The translations under genes and the position numbers were made by a program. Positions 32,290 through 44,359 of a stretch of 64,000 nucleotides of DNA are shown in pieces (position 1 is the first letter of the stretch; each line of letters opens with the position of its first letter). The stretch covers positions 227,093 through 291,092 of the forward strand of contig CAWEGI010000016.1 in the NCBI GenBank assembly GCA_963808815.1, read 5' to 3'. The stretch comes from DATBLE01 sp963808815. GTDB lineage: Bacteria; Actinomycetota; Thermoleophilia; Gaiellales; Gaiellaceae. The notes under the pieces were generated by a model. That model ran no database searches, had not been told where the DNA came from, and was given only the letters and a program-made list of their open reading frames with translations.

Positions 32290-33558
32290 ATGGCGACGAC
32301 GAAGCGATACGACGTGAAGGACCTGGCGCTGGCGCCCGAGGGCGTCCGGCGCATCCAGTGGGCAGACCGGCAGATGCCGGTGCTGGCCGCGATCCGCGAG
32401 CGCTTCGAGCGCGAGCAGCCGCTCTCCGGGTACCGGATCTCTGCCTGCCTGCACGTGACCACCGAGACGGCGAACCTCGCGCGGACGCTGAAGGCGGGCG
32501 GGGCGGACGTGGTCCTCTGCGCGTCCAATCCCCTGTCCACGCAGGACGACGTCGCCGCGGCGCTCGTCGACGAGTACGACATCGCCGTCTTCGCGATCAA
32601 GGGCGAGGACAACGACACGTACTACTCGCACATCGAGGCGGCCGTCGACCACAAGCCGCAGCTGACGATGGACGACGGCGCCGACGTGATCGGCGTGCTC
32701 CACTCCGCCCGCCGCGAGCAGCTCGGCGACATCATCGCCGGCACCGAGGAGACGACCACCGGCGTCATCCGCCTGAAGGCGCTGGAGGCCGACGGCAAGC
32801 TCGGCTTCCCGATCATCGCCGTCAACGAGGCCAAGACCAAGCACCTGTTCGACAACCGCTACGGCACCGGCCAGTCGACGATCGACGGGATCATCCGCGC
32901 GACCAACGTCCTGCTCGCCGGCAAGCGCTTCGTCGTCGGCGGGTACGGCTGGGTCGGGCGGGGCGTTGCCTCGCGGGCCCGCGGCATGGGTGCCCACGTG
33001 ATCGTCACCGAGGTCGATCCGATGCGGGCGCTCGAGGCGGCGATGGACGGCTTCGAGGTCCTGCCGATGGCGAGGGCGGCCGAGATCGGCGACATCTTCT
33101 GCACCGCGACCGGAGACAAGGGCGTGATCACCGCCGAGCACATGGGGCGGATGAAGGACGGGGCGATCCTCTCCAACACGGGGCACTTCGACGTCGAGAT
33201 CGACAAGGGCGCCCTGCGCTCGCTCGCCTCCGAGACGCGGCACGCACGCGAGTTCGTCGAGGAGTTCACGATGGCGGACGGCCGGCGGATCTACCTCGTC
33301 GCCGAGGGCCGGCTCGTCAATCTCGGCGCGGCCGAGGGCCATCCGGCGCTCGTCATGGACATGTCGTTCGCGAACCAGGCGCTCGGGGCGGAGTACGCGG
33401 TGCAGAACGCCGCCTCGCTCGAGCGGAAGGTCTACCCGGTCCCGGACGACATCGACCGCGAGATCGCCCGCCTCAAGCTCGCGACGATGGGCATCGACAT
33501 CGACCAACTCACCGAGGAGCAGCAGAAGTACCTGGCCTCGTGGGACGAGGGTACGTAG
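32290..33558 (+). CDS. ahcY: Adenosylhomocysteinase
   Basis: Splits S-adenosylhomocysteine into adenosine and homocysteine with bound NAD, removing the product inhibitor of methyltransferases. 422 residues. RISACLHVTTETANLARTLK is the substrate-binding N-terminus, EETTTGVIRLK and NEAKTKHLFDNRYGTGQST hold the active-site residues, and VGGYGWVGRGVASRARGMGA is the NAD motif. It lacks the roughly 40-residue insertion of some bacterial forms and is of archaeal/thermophile-like length. The homocysteine made here is the substrate of MetH encoded 6 kb upstream. GAAAGGAG precedes the ATG. Confidence 0.96.
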   Translation: MATTKRYDVKDLALAPEGVRRIQWADRQMPVLAAIRERFEREQPLSGYRISACLHVTTETANLARTLKAGGADVVLCASNPLSTQDDVAAALVDEYDIAVFAIKGEDNDTYYSHIEAAVDHKPQLTMDDGADVIGVLHSARREQLGDIIAGTEETTTGVIRLKALEADGKLGFPIIAVNEAKTKHLFDNRYGTGQSTIDGIIRATNVLLAGKRFVVGGYGWVGRGVASRARGMGAHVIVTEVDPMRALEAAMDGFEVLPMARAAEIGDIFCTATGDKGVITAEHMGRMKDGAILSNTGHFDVEIDKGALRSLASETRHAREFVEEFTMADGRRIYLVAEGRLVNLGAAEGHPALVMDMSFANQALGAEYAVQNAASLERKVYPVPDDIDREIARLKLATMGIDIDQLTEEQQKYLASWDEGT

Positions 33559-33561
33559 CCG

Positions 33562-33654
33562 CACGGGGGAAACCCACGGTTTCCCCCCGTGGGCCTCCCT
33601 TCCTGTGGGCTGAGGAGTCGCCGTGGTGAGCGCAGCCGGGCAAAGCCCGGCTGC
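33562..33654. repeat. Intergenic hairpin repeat, copy B, and a second hairpin
   Basis: A 13-bp stem with one bulge (cacgggggaaacc at 33562-33574, ggtttccccccgtg at 33578-33591), then gtgggcctcccttcc. Its opening and tail match the elements at 31301, 44225 and 52874. A second perfect 9-bp hairpin (gcagccggg and cccggctgc, 33632-33654) follows. Together they form a two-sided terminator between ahcY and the convergent padR gene. Confidence 0.65.
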
Positions 33655-34190
33655 CCGGCGCCTCCAGGCGAGCTCGCGCTCGACCTCGTCCACCAGCTCC
33701 AGATGGAGCTCGAACAGCCGGCGCAGGAAGCCGATCACCATCAGCAGGTACTTCTCGCCGGTGCGGGAGCAGCTCCGCGCGCTCTGTTCGGCGTCGTCGA
33801 GTTGCCGCTCGAGGTCGGCGATGTCCGCGCGCAGGGTGGCCAGGCTCTCGCGAGTCGGCTGCTCTCCGACCAGATCGGCGATCAGCAGTCTGAGCAGCGG
33901 CTCGCTCTTCAGCGGCGTGAAGGTGACCGGCGTGCGCGCGTAGTCCGTCAGCGCCCGCAGCCCTTTGTCGGTGAGCGTGTAGACGGTCCGCTCGCGCGTC
34001 TTGCCCGGCTCCTTGCGAGCGGTCGAGATACCCGAGCTTGCGCGAGCCGCTTCGGCTCGACGTAGTACTGGCTCTCGCCGGCCCAGGCGAGCATCCGGCC
34101 TCGCCGGGCGAGGCGCAGGAGGTCGTGGGCGCCCGCTCCGGTGCGGCCGACGAGCCCGAGGATCTCGTAGGAGAAGAGGCGTCAGCTCGT
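33650..34190 (-). pseudogene. PadR-family regulator, at least three apparent frame breaks
   Basis: On the minus strand, pieces in different frames spell one PadR protein: FSYEILGLVGRTGAGAHDLL and SQYYVEPKRLA (N-terminal winged helix), LGYL, then KTRERTVYTLTDKGLRALTD, a helical linker, and YLLMVIGFLRRLFELHLELV in the C-terminal dimerisation helices. No conventional start codon is seen ahead of the first piece, and the exact stop is unclear. The breaks may be sequencing errors like others in this window, or the gene may be decayed. The intact palindromic operator beside it argues for function. Convergent with ahcY. Confidence 0.7.
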
Positions 34191-34202
34191 TGCTTGACTT
34201 AG

Positions 34203-34235
34203 CTATGATTCATAGTTTATAACTATGAATCATAG
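34203..34235. promoter_or_regulatory. PadR-type operator between padR and the methyltransferase
   Basis: A perfect inverted repeat with 15-bp arms (ctatgattcatagtt and aactatgaatcatag) and a 3-base spacer tat. Each arm is itself close to palindromic (ATGATTCAT/ATGAATCAT). The region is strikingly AT-rich for this genome and sits between divergent genes. PadR proteins bind symmetric ATG-x-CAT-type sites, so this is most likely the autoregulatory site that also controls the methyltransferase. Confidence 0.85.
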
Positions 34236-34254
34236 TCTAGAGGAAGGAGCGGAC

Positions 34255-35067
<813 letters not shown>

Positions 35068-35127
35068 CGGCCGGCGTCCCGAGACGACGACGACGGTCGA
35101 CCGGCGGCGCCTCACTCAGTTCGCTAC

Positions 35128-35256
35128 CCTCGGTCCTCAAGGGGAGTATCCCCAACGGGTTGCCGTCGTCACCCCGGCGTCCATCGCCCGGCGGCACCGG
35201 CCACGCAAGCGGCGGGAGAGACCTTCGTTCCACCCGGAATCGGGCGACGAAGGAGG
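35128..35256 (+). promoter_or_regulatory. yybP-ykoY manganese riboswitch with sequestered ribosome-binding site
   Basis: The conserved blocks are all present: GGGGAGTA (35141-35148), GCCGTCGTCA (35162-35171) and GAGACCTT (35218-35225). P1 is ggtc (35132-35135) with gacc (35220-35223). The end of the aptamer, ccttcgt (35222-35228), can instead pair with acgaagg (35247-35253), which covers the start of the Shine-Dalgarno AAGGAGG (35250-35256). Metal binding would hold P1 and free the ribosome-binding site, an ON switch at translation. terC starts 8 bases later. Confidence 0.88.
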
Positions 35257-35263
35257 TATCCGC

Positions 35264-36214
35264 ATGAGCTTGGCGTTGTGGCATTGGGGGGCGTTCGCCG
35301 CGCTGGTGGTCGCCCTGCTCGCGATCGATCTCGTGGCGTTCGCGCGCCGGGACCAGGAGATCTCCTTTCCGGCGCGTCGTCGGATGGAGCATCGGCTGGA
35401 CCGCGCTCGGGGTCGGCGTTCGGCGGGCTGATCTTCTTCTGGCAGGGCGGCGGGGCCGCGAGCGAGTATCTGACGGGGTTCGTGATCGAGAAATCGCTCT
35501 CGATCGACAACCTGTTCGTCTTCGCTCTCGTCTTCACCTACTTCGGCGTCCCGGCCGCCTCGCAGCGCCGCGTCCTGTTCTGGGGCATCGTCGGCGCGAT
35601 CGTCCTGCGGGCGATCTTCATCTTCGCCGGCGCCGCCCTCCTCGACGCGTTCCACTACACGATCTACCTCTTCGGTGGGTTCCTCGTCCTCACGGGGCTG
35701 CGCATGGCCAGGCATTCCGACGTCGAGATCCATCCCGAGCGGAATCCGGCGCTGAAGCTGCTCGGGCGCATCGTCCCACTCGTCGAACCGATACGAGGGC
35801 GACCGCTTCGTCGTCCGGGAGCGGGGACGCGTGTTCGCGACTCCGCTCACAGCCGCGTTCGTGCTGGTCGCGACGTTCGACCTCGTCTTCGCAGTCGACT
35901 CGATCCCGGCGATCTTCGCCGTCACGCGCGAGACGTTTCTCGTCTGTGCGGCGAACGCGTTCTCACTCCTCGGCCTCGCCTCGCTCTACTTCGTCCTCGC
36001 CGAGCTGCTCGGGCGCTTTCACTACCTGAACGTCGGCCTGGGCATGGTGCTGGTGTTCGTCGGGGCGAAGATGGCCGCAGCCGACCTCTACGAGCTGCCG
36101 ATCTGGGCATCGCTGGTGGTGATCGTCGGCGTCCTGGGGGCGGCGGTCGGGGCGTCGATGCTTCGCCCGGCGCCCTACCGCCGTGCGATCCCGGTCGAAG
36201 GAGGCTCGTGCTGA
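35264..36214 (+). CDS. TerC-family membrane protein (probable manganese exporter), two or three apparent frameshifts
   Basis: Pieces spell one TerC protein of about 315 residues: MSLALWHWGAFAALVVALLA (frame to about 35370), then FGGLIFFWQGGGAASEYLTG, FVIEKSLSIDNLFVFALVF, HPERNPALKLLGRIVPLVE, and after about 35790 FATPLTAAFVLVATFDLVFA, VDSIPAIFAVTRE, NAFSLLGLASLYFVLAELLG. EKSLSIDNLFVF and DLVFAVDSIPAI carry the paired acidic residues of the family. The manganese riboswitch in front identifies the likely metal. About eight membrane helices. Confidence 0.85.
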
Positions 36215-36225
36215 TCGCTCACGCC

Positions 36226-36231
36226 TAGACT
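36226..36231 (+). promoter_or_regulatory. -10 box (TAGACT) for a leaderless mtnA transcript
   Basis: TAGACT ends 7 bases before the mtnA ATG at 36239, so transcription would start at or next to the A of the start codon. No ribosome-binding site lies in the gap. The same arrangement occurs before prfB, secA and smpB. Confidence 0.55.
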
Positions 36232-36238
36232 GCCGGGC

Positions 36239-37196
36239 ATGCTCGAGCCCGAGCGGATCATCCGCCTGGAGGACGGCGCCGTCGTCCTCCTCGACCAGCG
36301 CCGGCTTCCCGACGAGGACGTCGATCTCGTCTGCCGCTCTTCGGCCGAGGTGGCCGAGGCGATCCGGACGTTGGCCGTTCGCGGCGCGCCGGCGATCGGG
36401 ATCGCGGCCGCGTATGGCTACGCACTCGCGGCACGGAGCGGGGAGGACCTGGACGCGGCGGTGTCGACGCTCGCCGGCTCACGGCCGACCGCCGTCAACC
36501 TCGCCTGGGCGCTGGAGGAGATGCGGCGCTGGGACGGCGATCCCGCCGAGCGGGCGCGGCAGATCCACGCCGAGGAGGTCGAGCGCTGCCGCGAAATGTC
36601 GGTGCACGCCGCTGCTCTGTTCGAGCCGGGCACCCGCGCGCTGACGCACTGCAACGCCGGCGGGCTCGCAACCGGCGGCTACGGGACGGCCGTCGGCGCG
36701 CTCCGCGCCGCATGGGAGCGGGGGCTGCTCGAGCACGTCTTCGTCGACGAGACGCGGCCGTTGCTCCAGGGCGCGCGCCTGACTGCATGGGAGCTGGAGG
36801 AGGCGGGTATCCCGCACTCCGTGATCGCGGACTCCGCAGCGGCGTCGATGATGGCCCGCGGCGAGGTCGACGTGGTCGTCACCGGCGCCGACCGGATCGC
36901 GGCGAACGGCGACACCGCGAACAAGATCGGCACCTACTCGCTGGCCGTGCTCGCGGCGCACCACGGCATCCCGTTCTACGTCGTCGCGCCGAGCTCGACC
37001 GTCGACCTCGCGACCGCGACGGGCGCCGGGATCCCGATCGAGGAGCGCGCCGGCGACGAGGTGACCGCGCGGTTCGCCGGCGCGCAACCCGGCCTTCGAC
37101 GTCACCCCCGCCGGCCTGATCGCCGCGATCGTCACCGAGGCCGGCGTCCACCGCGCGCCGTACGCGGCCTCGCTCGCAGGCCTCGTGGCGGCATGA
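36239..37196 (+). CDS. mtnA: S-methyl-5-thioribose-1-phosphate isomerase, apparent frameshift near 37080
   Basis: Converts methylthioribose-1-phosphate to methylthioribulose-1-phosphate in the methionine salvage pathway. About 318 residues. TLAVRGAPAIGIAAAYGYAL, LTHCNAGGLATGGYGTAVGA (catalytic cysteine), VDETRPLLQGARLTAWEL, VTGADRIAANGDTANKIGTY (catalytic aspartate) are all present. One extra base near 37080 moves the frame to NPAFDVTPAGLIAAIVTEAG and the stop at 37194-37196, which overlaps the next ATG (ATGA). Related eIF2B-like proteins lack the cysteine, so the call is firm. Confidence 0.9.
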
Positions 37197-37956
37197 GGGC
37201 AATCATCCTGGCCGCCGGGTACGCGACGCGGCTGCGCCCGCTGACCGACTCGATCCCCAAGCAGCTCCTGCCCGTCGGCGGGCGGCCGATGCTCGACTGG
37301 GTCTGCGACCGGGTCGCGGAGGTCACCGACAATGTCGAGCTGGTCACGAACGCGCGCTTCGCCGACGATTTCCGCGAGTGGGCGAAGCGGCGCGGCGGCG
37401 TGACCGTGCACGACGACGGCACGGTGTCGAACGAGGACCGGCTCGGGGCGATCGGCGACATCGCGTTCGTCCTGGAGCGGATCGGTGCCGGCGACGACCT
37501 GCTCGTGATCGCCGGCGACAACCTGTTCGACTTCGCGCTCGGTGACTTCGTCGCCTTCGCCGCGGGAAGGGCGTCGGCCAGCGCGGTCGCGGTCTACGAC
37601 TGCGGCGACCTCGAGCTGGCCACCCACTACGGCGTCGTCGATCGGACGAGGACGACCGCGTCGTCGGGTTCGAGGAGAAGCCGTCCGAGCCGCGCAGCAC
37701 GCTGGTCGCGACCGCGGCCTACATCTACCCGCGGGAGCACGTCCCGCTCGTCGCGCGCTACCTCGACGAGGGCAATCCCCCGGACCAGCCGGGGCGTCTG
37801 ATCGCGTGGCTCTATCCCCGTGAGCCCGTCTATGCCTACCGGTTTCCCGGGCTCTGGTTCGACATCGGGAATCCCGAGCAGCTGCTCGAGGCGGACAACC
37901 ATTGGCGCGAGCGCGCGGGCTTGCCGCCGCGCGAGACCTACTCGACGCTCAGCTAG
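37193..37956 (+). CDS. Nucleotidyltransferase (RmlA-like), apparent one-base deletion near 37640
   Basis: MRAIILAAGYATRLRPLTDS and PKQLLPVGGRPMLDW are the NTP-transferase opening; LVIAGDNLFDFALGDFV holds the metal aspartate. The frame jumps near 37640, where ggg appears to have lost a base (VVD to DEDDRVVGFEEKPSEPRSTL), and continues ATAAYIYPREHVPLV and GLWFDIGNPEQLLEADNHWR to TAG 37954-37956. About 254 residues. The ATG overlaps the mtnA stop. Substrate probably glucose-1-phosphate with UTP or dTTP; not certain. It is separate from the polysaccharide cassette at 27-32 kb. Confidence 0.82.
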
Positions 37957-38110
37957 GCCCAGGCGGCTTCTGGGCCGGCGGCGGGCCGGGCGCCGGAGGC
38001 TTGCGCCGAACCACCCACCGCCCCCACCAGCTCAGGCCGGGGTGATCCGGGTCGTTCGACCCCCAGCGAAACGGCTTCTTCCTGGGCGGCTGCGGCGGGG
38101 GCGTTGCCAC
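37949..38110 (-). CDS. Small proline- and tryptophan-rich basic protein (53 residues)
   Basis: GTG at 38110 opens a 53-residue frame. A proline-rich head is followed by RKKPFRWGSNDPDHPGLSWW and GRWVVRRK, then a second proline-rich tail. Four tryptophans in a core of 25 residues and a balanced composition are unusual for a random high-GC frame. The stop overlaps the end of the nucleotidyltransferase gene on the other strand. I do not recognise it. It could still be a chance frame; no other gene explains 37957-38180. Confidence 0.4.
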   Translation of the reverse strand: MATPPPQPPRKKPFRWGSNDPDHPGLSWWGRWVVRRKPPAPGPPPAQKPPGPS

Positions 38111-38181
38111 GCGTCGAAGTTACACGCTTGTCGCGGTTCTGGCAAAGACACGTCACGGCTTGCGGCCTAGCGTGTCCGCAT

Positions 38182-38845
38182 GTGCTGCTCGATCTCGTGT
38201 TTCCTCGACGCTGTGTGGTCTGTTCCTTCCCGGGCGCCGACCCTCTGCGCAGCGTGTGCGACCGCCTTGCCGCGGCTCGCCGCCCCGCTCTGCGGCCGCT
38301 GCGGTGCGCCCACCGCATGGCCGGTCGAACGCTGCCGCGAGTGCTCGGGCCGGCGGATCGCCTTCGCCTCCGCGCGGGCGGCCGTCGAGTACGAGGTCGG
38401 CGTGCGGCTGCTCGTCTCCGCCTGGAAGGAGCGTGGCCTCCGCGATGTCGGCGACCTCGCAGCGGCGCTGATCGTCGAGGTCGTGCCGCGGCCGTCCGGC
38501 CGCGTGGTCACGTTCGTGCCGCCGGACGGCGACCGCAGCCTCAGGCGGGGTCATCACCCGCCGGCGCGGCTGGCCCGTGAGCTCGGACGCCGCTGGGAGC
38601 TGCCGGTGAGGGCGATGCTGGAGCGCACGCGACCACTCCGGCCGCAGCGTGGTCTCGGACGCGACGAGCGCCGCCGCAACGTCCGGGCCGCCTTCCGTGC
38701 CAGGGCGGCGGTCCGCGGGCGCGTGATCCTCGTCGACGACGTGTACACGACCGGCGCAACCGTATCGGCGGCGGCGAGCGCGCTCCGCGGGGCAGGCGCG
38801 AGCTCGATCGACGTGGTCACGTTCGCGCGGACGGTGAGACGCTGA
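38182..38845 (+). CDS. ComF-family phosphoribosyltransferase-like protein, apparent frameshift near 38240
   Basis: GTG 38182 begins LLDLVFPRRCVVCSFPGAD, the ComF zinc-ribbon opening. After one extra C near 38240 the frame continues LCAACATALPRLAAPLCGRC and ECSGRRIAFASARAAVEYEV. The PRPP-binding motif is VILVDDVYTTGATVSAAASA. About 220 residues. ComF proteins take part in DNA uptake in competent bacteria and are widespread in others, where the role is unclear. It is followed by hpf, as in many genomes (comF-hpf-secA order). Confidence 0.85.
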
Positions 38846-38892
38846 GATCGTCTAGGGTGCGAGCTGACGACCCTGTGAAAGGGGGAATCGCG

Positions 38893-39435
38893 ATGCGCCT
38901 TCAGGTCAAAGGCAAGAACGTCGAGATCAGCGACGCGATTCGGTCCTATGCGGAGGAGAAGCTCGGGAAGCTCGAGCGCCAGCTCGCCGATCCGACCGTG
39001 GTCGAGCTCGAGCTCGCGGTCGAGCGGAATCCGTCGATCGCGGACAAGATCGTCGCCGAGGCGACGATCTGGACGAAGGGGCCGACGTTGCGCGCCAAGG
39101 AGCGCTCCACGGATATGCGCGCGTCGATCGACCTGCTCACCGACAAGCTCGAACGCCAGGTCACCCGCTACCGCGAGAAGCGCCGGCAACGCCATCGCGA
39201 GCACGATGGGCAAGGCCTCGAGACACATGCTCCGACGGCAACCGACGAGGAGGGCGGGCCTGTGATCGTCAAGACGAAGCAGTTCACGATGCACCCGATG
39301 AGCGCGGAGGAGGCGGTCCTGCAGCTGGAGCTGGTCGGCCACGACTTCTTCGTCTTCCGCCACCAGGACACCGGCGAGATCAACGTCGTCTACCGGCGGC
39401 GCGACGGCGACTACGGTCTGATCGAGCCGAGCTAG
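38893..39435 (+). CDS. hpf: Ribosome hibernation promoting factor, long form
   Basis: 180 residues from ATG 38893, preceded by AAAGGGGG. The N-terminal domain (MRLQVKGKNVEISDAIRSYA, EEKLGKLERQLAD) binds between the ribosomal subunits. After a linker (about 95-115) the C-terminal dimerisation domain reads VIVKTKQFTMHPMSAEEAVL and VYRRRDGDYGLIEPS. Long-form HPF makes 100S ribosome dimers in resting cells. GTG 38857 upstream would add 12 residues but has no support. TAGGGT at 38853-38858 may be the -10 box. Confidence 0.93.
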   Translation: MRLQVKGKNVEISDAIRSYAEEKLGKLERQLADPTVVELELAVERNPSIADKIVAEATIWTKGPTLRAKERSTDMRASIDLLTDKLERQVTRYREKRRQRHREHDGQGLETHAPTATDEEGGPVIVKTKQFTMHPMSAEEAVLQLELVGHDFFVFRHQDTGEINVVYRRRDGDYGLIEPS

Positions 39436-39437
39436 CA

Positions 39438-39989
39438 GTGGGGCTCTTCCGGCGGCGCGAGCCGCTCCACGAGCAGCTTGCCCGCCAGGGTGGCCTCGCT
39501 GCCGATCCGATCCAGGGGCCGGGGCCGCCCGGGTGGATGGAGACCGGCATCCACGGCGTGCCGCGGGCGCGCGAGTGGGACGCGGTCGTCACGGTCGAGG
39601 CGGAGGGCGTCGAGGGTGAGCATGCCCGCTTCGTCGCGCTTCCCGGTGTCCTGGTGGTCGAGGAGGGAGAGCACATCGAGCCGCTTGCCAACGCCGTCGA
39701 CCAGGTCGCGGCCGTCCCGTACCGCGCCGAGGCGGCGCGGCGCGGAGAGTCCCAGTGGGCGGTGGGCATCCGCGAGCTCGACGTCGTCGAGTTGCCCGAA
39801 GATCCCGGCGGCGACGAGATCACGCTGACGGTCAATGACGGGGGTCGGGAGCTGCTCGTCGACGGAGCCCATGCCTTCGGCTCGCTGCCGGCGCTCGAGC
39901 GCTTCGGCGAGGCGAGAGGACCGTCGTACGTCGTGCGGGCGAAGCGGATCGACGGCTCCGTCTGGGAAGTCGAGGCGATACCGCTCTAA
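39438..39989 (+). CDS. Uncharacterised cytosolic protein
   Basis: A 183-residue protein from GTG 39438, two bases after hpf, so probably cotranscribed. MGLFRRREPLHEQLARQGGL opens a basic tail. The body is acidic and beta-rich (EWDAVVTVEAEGVEGEHARF, YVVRAKRIDGSVWEVEAIPL), without cysteines or membrane segments. The FRRREPLHEQLAR head with a beta-rich body is seen in unnamed actinobacterial proteins between hpf and secA. Its end overlaps the stop of the convergent minus-strand gene by four bases. Confidence 0.65.
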   Translation: MGLFRRREPLHEQLARQGGLAADPIQGPGPPGWMETGIHGVPRAREWDAVVTVEAEGVEGEHARFVALPGVLVVEEGEHIEPLANAVDQVAAVPYRAEAARRGESQWAVGIRELDVVELPEDPGGDEITLTVNDGGRELLVDGAHAFGSLPALERFGEARGPSYVVRAKRIDGSVWEVEAIPL

Positions 39990-40942
39990 CGAGCGAGCGC
40001 CGCCTGCACGTTCACCATCGCCACGGACGAAACACGACGGCCGATCGCGTAGCTCAGCCCGTTGTGCTCCAGGACGGCGTACGCTGCGCGGCGCAGGAGG
40101 ACGTCCTTGCCGGTGGAGACGCGCCGGGCCCGGATCTGCGTCCCGCGCTTGTACAGGAGGATGCCCTCGGCGTAGTCGAGCATGCGCGCGCCCGCCGGGA
40201 GCCGTAGCGTCCGCACCACGGAGGCGCCCCGGCGGATCTCGACCTGCCCGCCGGTCAGCTGGACGACGAGCCCCACTCCGGCGAGGGCGAACTCGTGTAC
40301 CGAGCCCGGAGCGAAGGTGTACGTCTGCTGCACGACGCCCGCCGGCGAGAGCACGATGCACCGCCCGCCGACGACGAAGGCGGCGACCGTGGCGCCGTAC
40401 GCGGTCGTGTTCGTGACCCGGCCCGGCGCCCGCCACGTATACGCCCTCGCCCCGCTCGCCTTCAGTACCTTCACGGTCGAGCCGATCGAATACGGCATCA
40501 CCTGCTCGGAGGCGACCCCGAGCACGATCGGCGGCGGTGCGTCCACGTCGACCTCCCGGAACTCGAGCTGTCGCTCGGTCGGCCGGGTCGTCGTCGCCGT
40601 CTCCAGCAGCCAGTCGCGGAGGTTGCCGCCGGCGAACGCCAGCCAGAGCGCGCGGTTCCCTGCGACGGCGATGTCGGTCACGCCGCTCCCGGTGGAAGGG
40701 CCCTCGCTGCAGAGCGCGTCGGTGTGGCGGCCGAGCCGGTACACGCCGCGGGTGACCAGGCTCCACAGCTCGACGTGTGGGCCGCAGTGTCCGGTGTACG
40801 GGCCGGAGAGAAAGGCCACCGAGAAGCCGCTCCGCGCGAGGATCTGCACCCTTCCCGGGCTCGTGACGGTGCGGTCCGCTCCCGCCGCCGCGGCGATCGA
40901 TGCGGTCGCGACCAGGGCCCCCAGAGCAGCGAGCGCTCTCAC
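39986..40942 (-). CDS. Secreted beta-propeller-like protein of unknown function
   Basis: 318 residues with a signal peptide (RALAALGALVATASIAAAAG). The mature part shows WD-like alternating strands, e.g. VTDIAVAGNRALWLAFAGGN, VHEFALAGVGLVVQLTGGQ and ARMLDYAEGILLYKR, at regular spacing, with two cysteines near the start (GHCGPHVELW, DALCSEGPS). This suggests a small propeller outside the membrane. It is divergent from secA with a 40-base gap; both promoters must overlap. Confidence 0.65.
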   Translation of the reverse strand: MRALAALGALVATASIAAAAGADRTVTSPGRVQILARSGFSVAFLSGPYTGHCGPHVELWSLVTRGVYRLGRHTDALCSEGPSTGSGVTDIAVAGNRALWLAFAGGNLRDWLLETATTTRPTERQLEFREVDVDAPPPIVLGVASEQVMPYSIGSTVKVLKASGARAYTWRAPGRVTNTTAYGATVAAFVVGGRCIVLSPAGVVQQTYTFAPGSVHEFALAGVGLVVQLTGGQVEIRRGASVVRTLRLPAGARMLDYAEGILLYKRGTQIRARRVSTGKDVLLRRAAYAVLEHNGLSYAIGRRVSSVAMVNVQAALAR

Positions 40943-40970
40943 TCGTGCGAATGGTGCCCTCCGCGACGGC

Positions 40971-40976
40971 TACCCT
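40971..40976 (+). promoter_or_regulatory. Candidate -10 box (TACCCT) for a leaderless secA transcript
   Basis: TACCCT ends 6 bases before the GTG of secA, with no ribosome-binding site between. The 40-base gap to the divergent gene leaves no room for a leader, so secA is probably translated from a leaderless mRNA. Confidence 0.4.
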
Positions 40977-40982
40977 GTACTC

Positions 40983-43627
<2,645 letters not shown>

Positions 43628-43643
<16 letters not shown>

Positions 43644-44182
43644 GGCCGCCTACGCGGCCCCTCGCAGACGACGCCATCCGCCTCGAGCCCCTCGACGATC
43701 GCTACGTCCCGGACTTCCGGCGGCTGCTCGAGGACCCGGAGGTGGTCCGCAACACGCGGGTTCCCTCGTCCCCGCCGCCCGACTTCGCCTCGATGTGGAT
43801 CGGCCGCTACGTCGAGGGCTGGCGGGACGGCTCCCGGGCCGGGTTCGCGATCCTATCGCCCGAGGCGGCGTTTCTGGGCTTCGGCGGCGTGGTCGACCTC
43901 GATCTGGACGCGCGGCAGGGTGAGATCGGATACGTCGTCGCTCCGGAGGCGCGCGGCCGCGGGGTCGCGGGACGCGCGCTCCGGCTGATCACCAACTGGG
44001 CGCTCGACGAGCTGGGGCTCGAGCGCGTCGAGCTGCACATCGATCCCGAGAACACCGCCTCGATCCGTGTCGCAGAACGCTGTGCCTACGTCCGCGAGGG
44101 CCTGCTGCGCTCGCTCCACTTCAAGGAAGACATCCGCGCGAACACCGTGATCTATTCACTGCTGCGCGCCGACCCGCGGTAG
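43628..44182 (+). CDS. GNAT-family N-acetyltransferase
   Basis: 184 residues from GTG 43628, overlapping the end of secA by 16 bases in another frame. The GNAT core is IRLEPLDDRYVPDFRRLLED, GEIGYVVAPEARGRGVAGRA (acetyl-CoA loop R-G-R-G-V-A) and SIRVAERCAYVREGLLRSLH, as in RimJ/RimL-type protein or antibiotic acetyltransferases. Substrate unknown. The overlap suggests coupling to secA. A hairpin repeat follows 40 bases after the stop. Confidence 0.85.
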
Positions 44183-44224
44183 CGGCGGTTTCGGCCCGCC
44201 GGTCTCGCGGTCTCACACACCAGA

Positions 44225-44280
44225 CCCCCACCCAGGGTGGGGGCTTGCCCCTTTCCCCTGCCGGCGAGGCTACCGGCTCG
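44225..44280. repeat. Intergenic hairpin repeat, copy D
   Basis: cccccac-ccagg-gtggggg (44225-44243) is a 7-bp stem, 9 bp if the loop is closed further. It is followed by cttgcccctttcccc and tgccggcgaggctaccggc. The tail matches repeats A, B and C. It can serve as terminator of the acetyltransferase gene. Confidence 0.55.
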
Positions 44281-44347
44281 ACGCTCACGCCTTTGTGTCG
44301 GATCCGTGTCGATTTGGGCCTTCGCGGAGCACGGCTGGTCCCTCGGC

Positions 44348-44353
44348 TAGCCT
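44348..44353 (+). promoter_or_regulatory. Candidate -10 box (TAGCCT) for a leaderless prfB transcript
   Basis: TAGCCT ends 6 bases before the prfB ATG at 44360, with no ribosome-binding site in between, matching the pattern before mtnA and secA. Confidence 0.4.
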
Positions 44354-44359
44354 TACGCC

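Noticed and set aside
37193..37801. Fusion of mtnA and the nucleotidyltransferase into one protein
   Set aside because: The open frame through both genes arises only because one extra base near 37080 hides the mtnA stop; the true mtnA end overlaps the next ATG.
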